Assembly (NCBI RefSeq): GCF_964355755.1
Contig: NC_092677.1
Span: 7,383,001 to 7,447,000 of the forward strand
DNA length: 64,000 nt
Direction: 5' to 3'
Source: Antedon mediterranea
Lineage: Eukaryota > Echinodermata > Crinoidea > Comatulida > Antedonidae
In this document: one piece after another, positions 36,601 to 48,000 of the stretch
How positions within the stretch are numbered: the first letter of the stretch is position 1
Layout: each line of letters begins with the position of its first letter
The notes under the pieces: generated by a model
What the model was told of the DNA's origin: nothing
Databases searched by the model: none
The model's input: the letters and a program-made list of their open reading frames with translations, nothing else
Position numbers and translations under genes: made by a program

Positions 36601-39081
36601 AAGTGTAAATACTCAAGTTTGAGATCCAATAGTTTACTCAAGGGGCTGGCTTCAATTGATATTGTGATATGTGGAGATGACAGTATTGAGAATCGGGTGG
36701 ATTCGGGCAGACAACGTTTAAGAAAGTTTACTTGGAAAATTCTATCCAGGTTACTGAATTACTCACCAACAAGTAGGCCTTCAAGGTGGGCTGTTGGTGC
36801 TTTGGTTTCAGGGTTCTCAGCTATCTCATCAGCCATTAGGCTACTGTGGATTGCTAATAAAAACAGAAAGTTATAATAGCACTTGTTTTTGTCGTGCTAA
36901 ACCACTTCATCACTATGCCTACCTGCCCAAATTTAAAATGGGAGATACTGTATGGACAATTATTATTATTATAAACACTATGAACTTATTTTTTAGGAAT
37001 AAAAATCCTAAATCTAGTATTCAAATTAAGATATAAAATTTGGATTGATTTCTGTTTCTTGTGTCCTAAAAACCTTGTAATTGAAATTCCAGTATTTTTA
37101 TGACTACCTACTTGTAAGTATGTCCTGACAGTTCATAAATGTACCCAAATTGGTTTTAATAAAACCCTGCGGACCTTCTGTCTTCTGATTCGCTGACTGC
37201 TTTCTTAAATGAACCAATCCAGCTTTCAGATCTTCAAAGCTGTTAAATATATAATGTTTATATTCAATTTCGGATCTTAACATTTTTTTTTTTTTTTTTT
37301 TTTTTAATGCTTATTCTATACATCAGTTGAAAACCTTTATATGATATTGGACAAATAGCTTTGATTGCATAAATTAATTAAATGAATGAATATGCAAATT
37401 ATTTCCAAGTGGTGTTGTACCTTGTAGCATTATGATTTTCAATTAAAAACCATACTGGTTCAAAAGACTTCGAAGAAAAATGTCCACAACCTAAATGACA
37501 ATAAAACAGTTTGTTAAAACTTTCAATTACAGCAAGTTTTTGAAACAACAGATAAAAACAGCCAAACTGGTGAACATTTTATCTTCAGGGACGGATCCAA
37601 GATTTTTTAAACACTAACATAATACTAATAGTCTATTACTATGTCAAATATAGGTATCAAAAAGTAGTTAATAATTTAAGTTAAGCTTTCAAAAAAGGTG
37701 GTGTGTGTGCATGCCTAGCACAACCCACTGAATCCACTTCTGCTGTTATCTCTTACTATAAAAAATCAGTAAGCCTATGAAAGAAACAAATGCTCAGACA
37801 TCAATCATGTATTAATTATATATATTTATTATATAATCATATCATATTACAATTGGTTTATTGTAGATGGAGGAGGAACTTATTTCTTCATGAATATTTA
37901 TGAGAAATAAATAATTTACTTACCTCCTGGAAACATTTTTGTTAATTCATCATCTGTAAATTGTCTACCAAATAAAGAAATGAGTGAAATATTTTTTCAA
38001 AATATGCATGTTTTAATATAAAAATATAATAATTTTTAATGGCAAATTGAGAGGAACCGAGATCAAATCACTTATTCAATTATTTATTTATTGACTCTCA
38101 CCGTACGTTACAGTATTGTCGTATAACACACAGATAAACAAATAAAACACAGACAAAATATGTTTACACAAAATATAAATAAGATATTCATTAAATTAAT
38201 TCTATAAAATATATATATATTATACACTTACAAAGGACTCTCAACAGAAAGACCTAATGGATCATCTCGATTTCCAACATGAAGGGGAGATGACGGCCGA
38301 CTAACGCTTCCGATACGTTTCTCAAACTGCATTGGTTCATCAACCCAAATTGCCACTTCTTGTAGCGAGGATGGTATGATATTCAATCCTCGGAACTTTA
38401 CTGTGCTTGTTCCGATACCACCTGACTTGGTTGCAACAATGACGTCTCCATTGCCCTTGCAGTTGGTGGTGCGACAGACAATCTTGGATGGCGAATGCCA
38501 CTCGGCAGTTAACAATACATTTGAATTGCAGATGTATAAACCTTTAAAGAAAACAGTGTCACAAAAATAGAAACTTCTTAAATTTGACACCTTACCAACC
38601 ACTAAATGTACAATTTCTCTTGATTCTTTGGAATATAAAAAAACAATCACGGTAATATATAATAATAAAATCTTTATTTTAAAATGAAGGCTCGTTTATA
38701 ACAAAATGTGTTCTTCCACAAGGCCACATCAATTTATTATTTGCTTCTAGGCCTACTATGACTTAGTTTGATAACAAAGGCAAACATTTATTTGCAAGCA
38801 CATTTTTCTGCCTGGAAGGCACTTGGCATACACATTGTTTAGAAAAGGCTGAATGATTTATTAAAAAAAAGAAGTACCCTATTGTTTGGCCATGTTTCCC
38901 TACATCAAAAGTGGACTGGACACTTTCATTTAAGAATAATATTTTGATACCAACCTAGTAAATCTTTTGCACTGTTACCAAGATTTTCACCACGAATTGT
39001 TACTTTAGTTCCAGGTGGACCTTGATTTGGTGACAAACCTGTAACCTTTGGTGGAACCTTAACGCCCTTCTTATTTGTCAT
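24666..39081 (-). CDS. EXOC2: Exocyst complex component 2 (SEC5), complete 27-coding-exon gene
   Basis: Exons, 5' to 3': 39081-38955, 38541-38232, 37964-37924, 37490-37421, 37239-37112, 36853-36767, 36492-36347, 35966-35885, 35211-35109, 34872-34760, 34257-34192, 33576-33541, 33066-32942, 32530-32480, 32163-32116, 29190-29021, 28628-28507, 28122-28052, 27617-27534, 27401-27342, 27058-26991, 26826-26769, 26532-26416, 26207-26066, 25489-25249, 24886-24827, 24741-24666. They sum to 2,802 bases (933 aa; human 924). SEC5 is an exocyst subunit that tethers secretory vesicles to the plasma membrane and binds RalA. The N-terminal IPT/TIG Ral-binding domain is clear ([44 protein letters not shown]). 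[30 protein letters not shown] and [15 protein letters not shown] match the helical rods. The C-terminal part has [14 protein letters not shown] and [13 protein letters not shown]. Exons 11 and 12 (66 and 36 bases) encode a poorly conserved linker and are the least certain. A non-coding first exon probably ends at 40102 (donor GTAAGT) and joins the acceptor TTCATAG just above the ATG. Confidence 0.95.
25960..26062. repeat. (AATTC)n / A-rich retroposon tail in an EXOC2 intron
   Basis: Four AATTC units are followed by a short unique stretch, then a run of A and (TAAA)n repeats to 26050, a pattern typical of the 3' end of a retroposed element. It abuts the donor of exon 24. Confidence 0.45.
27801..27983. 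mobile_element. Foldback MITE, CTTGGTTCCCACTAG family, copy 1
   Basis: The left end GCTTGGTTCCCACTAGAACG with GTAACGCAAGGACGTAA is mirrored at the right by TTACGTCCTTGCG and CTAGTGGGTACCACGC. The whole can fold into one hairpin. A related copy is at 32661-32800, in another intron of the same gene (EXOC2). Confidence 0.75.
29931..30105 (+). mobile_element. Dispersed repeat with hammerhead-ribozyme-like core, copy 1
   Basis: The left end contains CTGATGA (29933-29939), then a short hairpin GGGC-loop-GCCC, then GAAA (29956-29959), then GC-TCT-GC followed by TA. This is the arrangement of a hammerhead core: CUGAUGA, stem II, GAAA, a very short stem III, cleavage UH. The body ends TTTGCCTTTGGATTTATATA and runs into a (TA)n tract; another (TA)n tract precedes it. 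Other copies: 48978-49142 (-), 49631-49797 (+) and a 3' fragment at 62118-62182 (-). Short-stem hammerheads are known from Penelope-like elements, and one lies immediately to the right. Catalytic activity is not shown by sequence alone. Confidence 0.6.
30110..30990 (-). mobile_element. Broken Penelope-like element: GIY-YIG endonuclease part and 3' end
   Basis: On the minus strand, 30960-30650 translates to the end of the linker and start of the GIY-YIG endonuclease of Penelope-like elements ([15 protein letters not shown], a Cys-rich [13 protein letters not shown], then TYVGLTEN). A frameshift near 30645 moves to another frame where the domain continues ([23 protein letters not shown]-like, [26 protein letters not shown]). 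One in-frame stop also interrupts it. The reverse transcriptase half is missing, so this is a 5'-truncated dead copy. The 3' tail (30220-30110) has CTGAAGA, a hairpin, and TGAAAC, again hammerhead-like, and abuts a (TA)n tract. Confidence 0.8.
31060..31330. repeat. Tandem duplication (about 156 bp) containing 23-bp subrepeats
   Basis: The phrase GAGTATTAAGATGAA.TAGGTTAGTCATGAATATTTATAA occurs at about 31073 and again at about 31229. Inside each copy GTCATGAATATTTATAAGTTAAT is itself repeated two to three times. It lies in EXOC2 intron 15 beside the Penelope-like element. Confidence 0.7.
31646..31868. mobile_element. MITE with CAAGGCAATCTAACAACAGG ends, copy 2
   Basis: Same family as 14110-14341: matching ends and shared interior words (AGTACAGTACTGTTGGTATTTG, CTATCTTGGCAAGGCGAGCT). 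No clear target duplication was seen for this copy. The 90-codon frame at 31549-31821 lies largely within it and is not a gene. Confidence 0.7.
32661..32800. mobile_element. Foldback MITE, CTTGGTTCCCACTAG family, copy 2
   Basis: Left end GCTTGGTTCCAACTAGAG and right end CTCTAGTGGGAACCAAGC are inverted repeats matching the copy at 27801-27983; the interior is shorter and more diverged. Confidence 0.7.
35412..35757. mobile_element. TTAA-flanked MITE (piggyBac-like), copy 2
   Basis: TTAAAGACCCCTTCCCTGC at the left and GTAGGGAAGGGGGCTTTAA at the right, bounded by TTAA. The interior matches the reverse complement of 9800-10259 (GCGGGCCGCTATAATTATTAG against its counterpart near 9930). It sits in an EXOC2 intron. 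The 35402-35611 and 35633-35827 frames are by-products. Confidence 0.75.
37280..37307. repeat. Poly-T tract in EXOC2 intron 5
   Basis: An uninterrupted run of about 24 T residues just upstream (plus-strand right) of exon 5. On the transcript strand it is a long A run, possibly a retroposon tail. Confidence 0.5.
37578..37743. mobile_element. Probable small hAT-like MITE
   Basis: Left end CAGGGACGGATCCAAGA and right end CTGAATCCACTTCTG are imperfect inverted repeats of the CAGGGGCGGATCCAG type seen in hAT elements. Flanks TTTATCTT and GTTATCTC agree at 6 of 8 positions, which would fit a decayed 8-bp target duplication. Weak evidence. Confidence 0.4.
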
Positions 39082-39239
39082 GGTAAACCCTCTATGAAGA
39101 ATAAATACAAACCAATGTGACTACCAAAGTCTAAACAATGAAAACCCAACTTAAACAAATCATATTCATATTATAGAAATAATCCTTCCGTATGGTATTA
39201 TATATATTGGAATAATAAATATTTATTACAAAGTGGTTA

Positions 39240-39309
39240 GGATTCCAGCAGAATCAACGCAATTGATTCAGAATCAACGCAATTGATTCAGAATCAACGC
39301 AATTGATTG
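39240..39309. repeat. Three tandem copies of a 20-bp unit
   Basis: AGAATCAACGCAATTGATTC repeats three times with essentially no divergence, next to GATTGGTCAATTG. It lies in the 5'UTR intron of EXOC2. Each unit contains the palindrome CAATTG. Confidence 0.8.
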
Positions 39310-39834
39310 GTCAATTGAAAATCCCTCATGCATGCAGATTTTTATAACCTCATGTTTAAAACCATTTTTCAAACTGGTTGACTGGCTTAGTGGTGTGGTA
39401 CTGCGGCTAGGGGTCTAGTGGTTTGGTTTTTTAAAATTGTCTTTTATTCACCATCATCTTTAGGCTTTATCCATCATCGTCCTTTACCCACCATTGATTG
39501 CCTAGAGGGATGTTTTTTTTTAGTTTTAGGTCTCAGTTCTCAGTGTTAGTTTCTGTCAGAATCTGTTACAATGGGCAGTTGAGTTCTGGAGCCAAAATCC
39601 TAACCACGGCGTATTTATTATCCAATTTAATAAACCCACACCTTATAAATTTCTGTTCATAAATACATACAAACAAACAATATCTAAGAAAAGCAATAAG
39701 TAAAGTCAAGATGTATCGTGACGGAAGTGTATCAAATTGTCATTGAGAGGCAACCGATACAATATGTCCAGACAGTACTCTACGTATGGTCCTATATTAA
39801 TAGATTAGATAATATAATATGATGATTACTACTA

Positions 39835-40050
39835 CTATAGCCTAGAACTACTATCAGGCCTTAGCTAGGCTAGTTAGTAGTAGTACTAGCTAGCCTAGGC
39901 TAGGCTAGTACTACTTTATTTTATAGACATTATTTTCTACTATGATGAGTATGATGCCTAGCTAACTAGTAGGCTAGCTAGCCTACTAGTACTAGCCTAG
40001 GCTAGATAGTAAAGTATTAATATAAATAAACTAGACCTACTATCTAGGCA
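39835..40050. repeat. CTAG/TAGGCCTA-rich low-complexity block, left of the shared promoter
   Basis: Dense overlapping palindromes built from CTAG, GCTAGC and AGGCCT. A matching block lies at 40583-40790 on the other side of the EXOC2/IMPACT promoter. Confidence 0.7.
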
Positions 40051-40102
40051 AGGCCTACACAAATACATTGAAAAAGACATGAACTATAACCATGAACTTA
40101 CT

Positions 40103-40502
40103 TTAAGTCTATAAATTGTTGAATGACATCTAAATCCTGATTTTCTGACACCTTTGGGCCCTGTACATTTAGTTTGTTTTTATTTTTTCAGGAAACTAGA
40201 AAACGCCCTCAATTGACCTGGGGTATTTTTTATTCAATTTTATTTTATTTTTAAATGCTATAACCTAAATAAAACAAAACTAAATTATAAGTTTAATTCA
40301 TTGTTTTATTTATTATATCGCTTTTTATTATTTCTTGATAAAATTAAAATTTTATGATAATCTGACAAAAATAAAATTCATCATCTTCCTAACTTAGTGT
40401 TGAGGGCAGTTTCAATATGTCAGCCTCCACGTATCTGTGATCTGAATTTTATTGTTTTTTAAATGTAGGTAATTGTGAAGTTGCCATCATTTCGATTTAA
40501 TG
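40103..40502. promoter_or_regulatory. Bidirectional promoter between EXOC2 and IMPACT
   Basis: EXOC2 (leftward, probable non-coding exon ending with a donor at 40100-40101) and IMPACT (ATG at 40503) are head to head with at most about 400 bases between them, including both leaders. No TATA box at a convincing position and no CpG-rich core are visible; the region is AT-rich. The arrangement is seen directly; co-regulation is inference. Confidence 0.5.
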
Positions 40503-43500
40503 ATGGCAACAGAAGACAATCTCACACGTCAGGTACATACTTCTGTTATATATTGATTATCACCATTAATTAAAAAGTAAAAGCTAGGCCTAGCTAGGCT
40601 AGGTCTCCAACAACAATACTTACTAGGCTAGCTAGCCAGGCTCTAGCTAGCTAGGCTAGTAGTAGGCCTACTAGGCTACACATATCATCATATCGGCCTG
40701 CTACTAGAGATTTAGGCTAGGCCTAGTAGTAGTAGCCTAATATAGGCAGCTAAGACTAGGCTAGAAAACAATATCAAATCTAAGATATAATTAATAGAGG
40801 GGTAGTATTATAGTATAGTAGGCCATAGCCTAGATTATAATTCATATTATTAATAAATATTTGCATTGCTTCTTGATTTTTTATTTTTTCAGGTTGAGGA
40901 GATTGAAGCATTAGCGGCCATCTACGGTGATGAATGGTGTGTTGTCGATGAAGTTAGTAGAATTTTCTGTATTGCTGTCACAGAAGGTTCTGAGAAAAAT
41001 ACCAGAAAAGTTTGTTTACAGGTGCGAACTGTTATTCTATGACCAACAATTTGTATTTGAATATATTAAATGGGTTAAAAAAAAATGATAATAAAGATTT
41101 TTCTTTGTTAAAAATGTCTTTCTAGGTAATGTTACCAGCAGAGTATCCATCATCAGAATGTCCAATTTACCAAATTAAGTAAGTAAATATAAATAAATTT
41201 ATCCTTTTTTCCGATGCAGAAAACACCTAAAATGTTTCTTTACGAGTGAATAAATGTCATAACTCATATTCACCGTTATAATTTTTACAATTGTTATCAA
41301 CCATATTTTTCAGTGCACCATGGTTAAGAGAAAAGGAAAGAATGGAGTTTTCTGAACGATTGTTACAAGTATGCCAGTAAGTTAAAAACACAGTGGTGTT
41401 ACTTAGGAATGTTAAGTTCCTCTACCCCAGTTTAGTTTCAACTTTGAACCCCAAGAAGCTATTATTAATTGCTTAAGTATCCTTATCTTAATATATATTG
41501 ATAAACATTGTATATATTTATAAGTATGTATTTGTATTTATTTATTATAGAGAAAATACTGGTGAATGTATGGTACACCTTCTGATTGAGAGTATTCGAG
41601 AATCCCTTATCATGACCGAGAATGTTGATAGCCACATAGGTGAACATTATTCTTATACGATTTTATAATGGAGTTCTATAGGTTTTTTTAAGCTCTTGTC
41701 CTTCTAGTGGTTACCATATAACTTTTGTTTTACAAAAACAATAATAGTGCAGTATTTCTGTTTTAGACTTGTTACCAGATCAACTAACAGTAATCACTCA
41801 GAACTTACCAGATACCCAAATTCAAGAAGGCAAGTGTAAACTAATAATATTAAAAATGATGTATTACTAATTATATATGCTTTGATTCAAAACAAAAGTA
41901 AAATTAACTGTTTATTTATTGTTTTAGATTTTGAAACACCTGAAATACATCATGGTGATGCTTTTACTGAAAGAAGGAGTACATTCCAAGCTCATTTTGC
42001 TCATGTCTACACACCCTCCCAGGTAATATCATCATTATTGTGTTCTTGAACTGTACCATGTAAATTTTCTGCAAAGGATGAAATGAAAATCTCTATTGGT
42101 ATTTGTAATATAACATAACTAACCTGTTAGTGGTGGTTTCATCGCTATTGGTTGTGAACTGAATAAAATAAAAATATGTTGCTGCTTTCAAAGATAATTG
42201 TAAAATCTGGTTAATTCTAGGTAAAGGAAGTTATAAAGAAACTTTATGAAAACCGAAAGATTGCAAATGCATCTCACAACATTGTGGCATATAGGTAATT
42301 AACATAAACAGTTTTTATCGTATTAAAAATTTAACAGATTTGTGTTTTGAATTAGCATTTATATGCAAATATAGATTTAGTAGAGAAAATGTGAACTGAA
42401 TGACATAATCCTAAGCTGTCACTGGTGACAAATACAGGTGAAGTTCATTTTATGTAAATTGTCACTGCCTTATTCATTTATACCAGGTGCCAACCTGTTG
42501 AATTGGTATTTATATGCAAATATATAAAAGAGCGAGTTATCGAGGTGTTTCTTTTATGTGAATTACCACATATTAATTCATATTATACTGTACTACTCTG
42601 TGGTCTGAATGGAATTATTGTGTTTATAGGATATTTTGTGAGGATCGAGGTACATTTATTCAAGATTGTGATGATGATGGTGAAACAGCGGCTGGAGGGA
42701 GAGTACTTCATCTTCTACAGGTAAGGAATCAATTAAATATGTAATAAATCATTAATAAATAAATTAATGATTAATAATGAATTTTCTGTTTATTTAAAAG
42801 GTTTTAAAAGCCTGATATATGTAATAAAAAAAAATATTCCTAGTTTCCTGGACTTTTTGAATTCTCACTCCCGAGGACGATCAAAGCATATTGAACGAAA
42901 CATTGAGAAACTTAACAGTTCTTTTCAGAACTAATATATGTGGTGTACCGCAAACTTTATATCGACAATTTTTTTTCAGATCCTTGATTTAAAAAATGTA
43001 CTCATGGTTGTGTCTAGGTGGTATGGTGGCATATTACTTGGACCTGATCGATTCAAACACATCAATAATTCAGCCAGAAACCTTATACAACAGCTCGGCC
43101 TTATAAACTCAAAGGTATATATAAATTGGAGTGTTTCTGACTTGTCTGTTGTTATTACTTGTACACTTACTTGTATACTTGTGTCTGGAAACAGCAAGGA
43201 TAAAGGCTAGGCAATTCTATGAGCCCCTCTTATAGTGAAAGTAATACAATGACTTGCTTTTTGTAGTGTACATCATTCCTAATCCTTTATTTATAAGGGA
43301 AAATAAGTTGATTGATTGATTTATTGATTACAGTACTGTTTAATATTTAAATATCATATTTTTATCTAATGTATGTACTAGATATGAATGATAAAAACTC
43401 TTTTTTTTTTAAATTTTTTTTTGTCTGTTATCTTGTCTTTTTGTATATGTTTTGAAATGAAATGAACAAAAAAATGAATCATAAAAATTCCTGTTAATTG

Positions 43501-44166
43501 ATAGCATCTTTATTTTCTATATGCCTCATTTTTTCCTGTTTCCACTTGATAAACCCATGGACTTTGTGTCTCTGAATTAATTGCTTTTTCTAATGATGTT
43601 TAGATTCCCGTGGTAGCCACTATGTTATGTTTACCAATGTACTTGAACAATAAAAGATTTTAATTATTTTCTGACAGTAGGCCTGAGAACTTCTCATCTG
43701 TTACTCCCATTGATATTTATAAACAAGTCAATCAATTTATTACCTATTTTATAGTGGGATGACATTTGTAGAGTGATATCAATTTAGATCATGATACTAC
43801 TTGCCTCCATTTAAACCCACTAAATTAAAACCATTTCTTAAATATTCTATACTCTCAATATGTGATATATGGAAATAATCTAGTTTCACTAGACAAAAAA
43901 AGTGTGATGTGCCCAAATATTATATCAACACATCACATTTGTCACATCAAGTTTGATACTAGTGTAGATGGAGATTTAGTAATCCTTTTTACGAGTGCCA
44001 CCACAACTTTTGATATTTTGATCATCATATATGAAACGCCATGTGTGCCAAAATGTTTATCTTTATACCAAATATAAGTAATTCGATTTAACTGTTTGAA
44101 GATTCTTTGTTTTTACAGTCAGACAACGCCAAAGTAAAGAAAAGCAAAGCTAAGAAGACAAGGTGA
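40503..44166 (+). CDS. IMPACT: IMPACT homologue (RWD domain + UPF0029/YigZ-like domain), complete 11-exon gene
   Basis: Exons: 40503-40532, 40893-41021, 41126-41178, 41314-41376, 41551-41639, 41767-41829, 41928-42022, 42221-42294, 42630-42720, 42980-43114, 44119-44166. They sum to 870 bases (289 aa; human 320). IMPACT is a cytosolic protein that binds GCN1 and so prevents activation of the eIF2-alpha kinase GCN2 under amino-acid stress. Residues about 10-110 are the RWD domain (VEEIEALAAIYGDEW, LPAEYPSSECPIYQI). Residues about 165-275 are the YigZ-like ancient domain (RRSTFQAHFAHV, ASHNIVAYRIFCED, DDGETAAGGRVLHLL, VVSRWYGGILLGPDRFKHIN). The C-terminus is a short Lys-rich tail ending KKTR. Intron 6 appears to use a GC donor (AAG|GCAAGT at 41827-41835). 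An in-frame GT alternative four bases on would add Gly-Lys and change Asp to Tyr. AATAAA lies about 15 bases after the stop. Confidence 0.95.
40583..40790. repeat. CTAG/TAGGCCTA-rich low-complexity block, in IMPACT intron 1
   Basis: Same word composition as 39835-40050 (AGGCCTAGCTAGGCTAG and permutations), placed roughly symmetrically about the shared promoter. Confidence 0.65.
43850..43976. mobile_element. TA-type MITE, GTGTGATGTGCCCAAAT family, copy 1
   Basis: Contains AAAAAGTGTGATGTGCCCAAAT and an inverted partner CATCACATTTGTCACATC, ending GTTTGATACTAGTGTA. It shares both with the element at 54789-54930. It is in IMPACT intron 10. Confidence 0.55.
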
Positions 44167-45005
44167 TAAAAACATAACGTAAATAAAAAAACTCGGTTTG
44201 TCTTCCAGTCCAAGTGCAAACTTTATTATTAACCGAACATTTCTTTTTCATTTATGTGTAGAAAGTTCAGTTATTTCCAAAGATTTTATTATTAAAAATA
44301 AATAAAAATTAATGAATGTATTTTTGATTTATAAACAAGTTTTATGAAGGATACTATGTATGTTCTTTAAACTATAGTTTTAAATAGTATTCAATATAGT
44401 AATACTTTATATATATAAATGACAAAAGAATGTTTATTTAAATTTTAAAATTAAAGAATTTTAATTCATAAACAAAATAGAATATTTAAATAATATCTTG
44501 TGTGTTCTTTTTGTTCCATTAATTTGAAGAAATTTATTTTTAATCTGGTCATGATGAATAATAGACAAGCAGTATCATGTCTTGTGACAATAAACATTCT
44601 GCAGTATCGCGTCTTCTGACGGCAATCTTCATCTCATGAGATAATCGGCTGGAGCTTTTAATGTGGCTCCATAGATTCTAAGATATTTGTATCAATAAAC
44701 ACTTAATCATTTTCATTGAATATTAATAGCTGCACTTAAGTACGAGTGAGCCAGCTAAGAGCTAAGTAAATCGCTTCATTTTAAAATCTTAATATAAGGG
44801 AACAGTTCGTTTTGAAAGCTTAGATTAGATGTGAGAATTTCTTAATGAAATGTAAAATGTGTGCATACATGTATATACTTATGTGTAGTGCGTCTTAGCG
44901 CGCAGCCGAGGAGTTTCCGTGAGAATTTTGACCGTAGTAGGGAGTGCGTTTGCGGTTGCTGGTTTCTTCAGGTTTACAACAGGAATCATCAGTGTTTCGT
45001 AAAAA
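44167..45005. other. Intergenic region: IMPACT 3'UTR and GPCR 5' region
   Basis: Poly(A) signals for IMPACT at about 44181 and 44300. The right part is AT-rich DNA leading to the GPCR start. No further gene or RNA recognised. Confidence 0.4.
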
Positions 45006-48000
45006 ATGCACCACTATATATACCCAGAACATGAAGTAACAACTTTTTTGTTCGCTGATATTCTTTATTATTGTTTTATACCGTTTGTTTATATTGGAAA
45101 TCTTTTTACGATCGTTCTTCTATCGATTGTCTTCCGTAAACGACGAAAACCTGCCGATTTAATCGTCGCTTTCTTATCACTAAACGATTTTTTTCTCGGC
45201 GTCTTCCTATGCACCCCGACGTTAGTAGCTACCGGGAAAGGAAAATGGCCCGGAGAGACATTCTGCTATATCTACGCTCACTTATACAGTTGGCATATGA
45301 ATGTGAAGTTTTTCCTTGTGATTATGGTAGCTGTTGATCGTTATATCGCGATTGTAAAACCATTTCAATATGTCATTATCGTAACAGAATCTAAGATATC
45401 AAAGATAATTATAAGTTATATACTCATATTTGGCGTGGTAGTCGGTGCAGTATTCCTGGTCACCGAGCCTTACTTGATGCCTGGCTGGTTTTGCACTCCG
45501 AGACTTTGGAAAGAAACCTTTTCGCCAAATGAAACTGAGCATCATGGAACGATCGAGTCACATACTGCGCTCATTGTGTGTTACTGTGGCTTAATAATTT
45601 ATGGTTCTGTTGGTATGTCGGTTATGCTCTTTTGTAATTTCTCCGTTTTTCGAGTATTTCGTAAGAAGATACATTTAGCCAATTCTGAGAAGAGATTCAT
45701 GCATATGATGATTGTTATAGTAATTGCCTTTTTGGCCGTATGGATACCTCACGCTGTAAGTAAAAATTATTATAGTTTAATTGTCCCTATGGCCGTTTGG
45801 ATACCTTTTTTTTTATCTTGAAACTAATTAGGCCTAGATGAAACAAATTAATGATAATAATAATTTATAAGTTACTTTATTTTTTTTTAATTTGACAAAA
45901 TGAATTGAATATTCACAAATGTACTTAGGGCGTACTTCTTAAATTGACTGCTGACCAATAGAATGATGGTTTACCAAACTTTAGTTAGTTGAAGATTTTA
46001 CTATTGGAATCGGCAAAAAAAGAGGAAATGTTAGATAGGAGATGTATACAGCACACAAATACAAACTATGGCTGATTAACGATACAATTTGATTGAATAT
46101 CTCACAGTTAATAATGTGAAAAAGTCACCAGTCTATGATACCGAATGAAAACGGTTATTTCAGTGCATTAGGCCTAGGCATACAATGTAAACATACTTTA
46201 ATGATGAAAACGCATGTCACACCCGCTGATAGTGAAGTTTATTAGGGCTGAAATAAGGGTGTTGACCACCTTATACGAATTCAATTTTTGATGCAAGCAA
46301 AATTACCCCTTGCGTCACGTAATTTGCATAATTTAAAATGGCGGACATTTTCATTTAAAAACTCAATATCTCTTAAACTACTGGTCATAGAGTGACCGGA
46401 AGTAGGCCTACCAGTTTTAACGTTTGACCCATATTTTAAGGCATTGCCATCTCAGTTAATAGTTGTCACAGACAGTTTATTTGTTCAGAATATATATGTT
46501 CCTATTTAATTTAGTTTAATGAAACATTTAATTCAAAAATGCCCGGAAGTACGCAGTTTTGCCTTTGACCTTTTGACGAAAGGAGAGACCATAATATAGT
46601 TCGAGTCTCGGTTGGGGCGAATTTTTCTCATTCTCACAGATTTCCTCATCTTTATCGTTTCAAATTAATTAATTAGCCTAAATTTCAGTATATCACCGGG
46701 CGGTTCAGAATTAATTCTTTGCCTGATTTGTTTATATATATATAATCTGCAGACAGTAGCCTACTGTTTCGATCTTATTAGATCTCGTCAGTGCAGCTAA
46801 GGTTTAGAAATGAAATGTACCGCATATATAAATATGGTTTGTTTGTTTCTTTCTTTATTTCCATTCACAACAAAAACATAAACATACATAAATATTCATT
46901 ACATATATGAATGGGAAGACCCTATATTACGGATCCTAATGGTAATTCATCATTAACTAACAACATGCATTAAGCTTTTCATAATATGGCATTGATATCT
47001 CGACATACTCTTGTACTATTTTGGGTAACTCCTCAATTGAGGGAATAGGTTTTGATAGCTCTTTTTTAAAACCACCCGCTGTTAAACTGTTGGAAAGCCA
47101 ATTATAAATAGGCTCTATATCCCAAATTGACTGGGCCACGTTCCACTCTACACTTGGCTTCCTGTCCCAGCTTAGTAAACCATCGTTATACTCAAACCCA
47201 ACGGCTTCACAATATTTTTGTAGAACTTGTTTAGGATTTTTTAGCAAATCGTCTGCATTTACAACAAATGGTTTCTTGTCGTTTTCATTTTCAAGGTAGC
47301 AGTATAGTTCCCAAAGCTCTTGATAGCCCAAGCCTTCTGGAAGCCAACGAGAAAGGTTGCCATCTACGTCATCTGCACCGGTAGATACCATCACATTGTA
47401 ATAAGACAAGAATGATTTGATTGGATGTCGTATAAGAAATGAGTGTTTATAGCCTTTAGCGATTTTATCATACCGTTTATGAACGGCGTAACCCATGTCT
47501 TTTACAAAGACACATTTATTCTCTAGTGATTTATCTTCCAGACTTGCCTTCACTTTGCTATAAGTATACTCCAATTCAGCAGGAGAATTATCCATTGAGA
47601 TAAGACGTCCTTCCGGGCCGTAGTGATCTGCGCAACCGTATGGTTCATAATATATTGCTACATTGTGAATACTTTCCATGCTTCTGGTAAAGGCGGTTGA
47701 CAGGGATCTTGGAACTGCCCAAAGAAAAACGTGCGCATTTCTTGATGACGTCATGGTTTTCTACATTTCAAAATAATATAAGATAAATCTTTATTGTCAT
47801 AAACACAATATTGGCATAACAATTTTACAGGTACTGTAAACATCTACACCCGCAGAAGAATCACATTATATACAATACATGGGAAACTTTGGAAAAAGAC
47901 ATAGGGCCTATTGATATTGAATTAGTTTTACACTTTCAAAGACCAGAGTTGAGTACATGCTTTTTAAAGGGTCATAAATATTTCCATTATTTCTTATAGG

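Noticed and set aside
40893-44166. IMPACT as an imprinted gene
   Set aside because: Imprinting of Impact is a rodent feature; nothing in this sequence bears on it.
47745-47754. TGACGTCA (a full CRE site) at the sulfotransferase start codon
   Set aside because: It is made of the ATG and the Met-Thr-Ser-Ser codons, so chance is a sufficient explanation.
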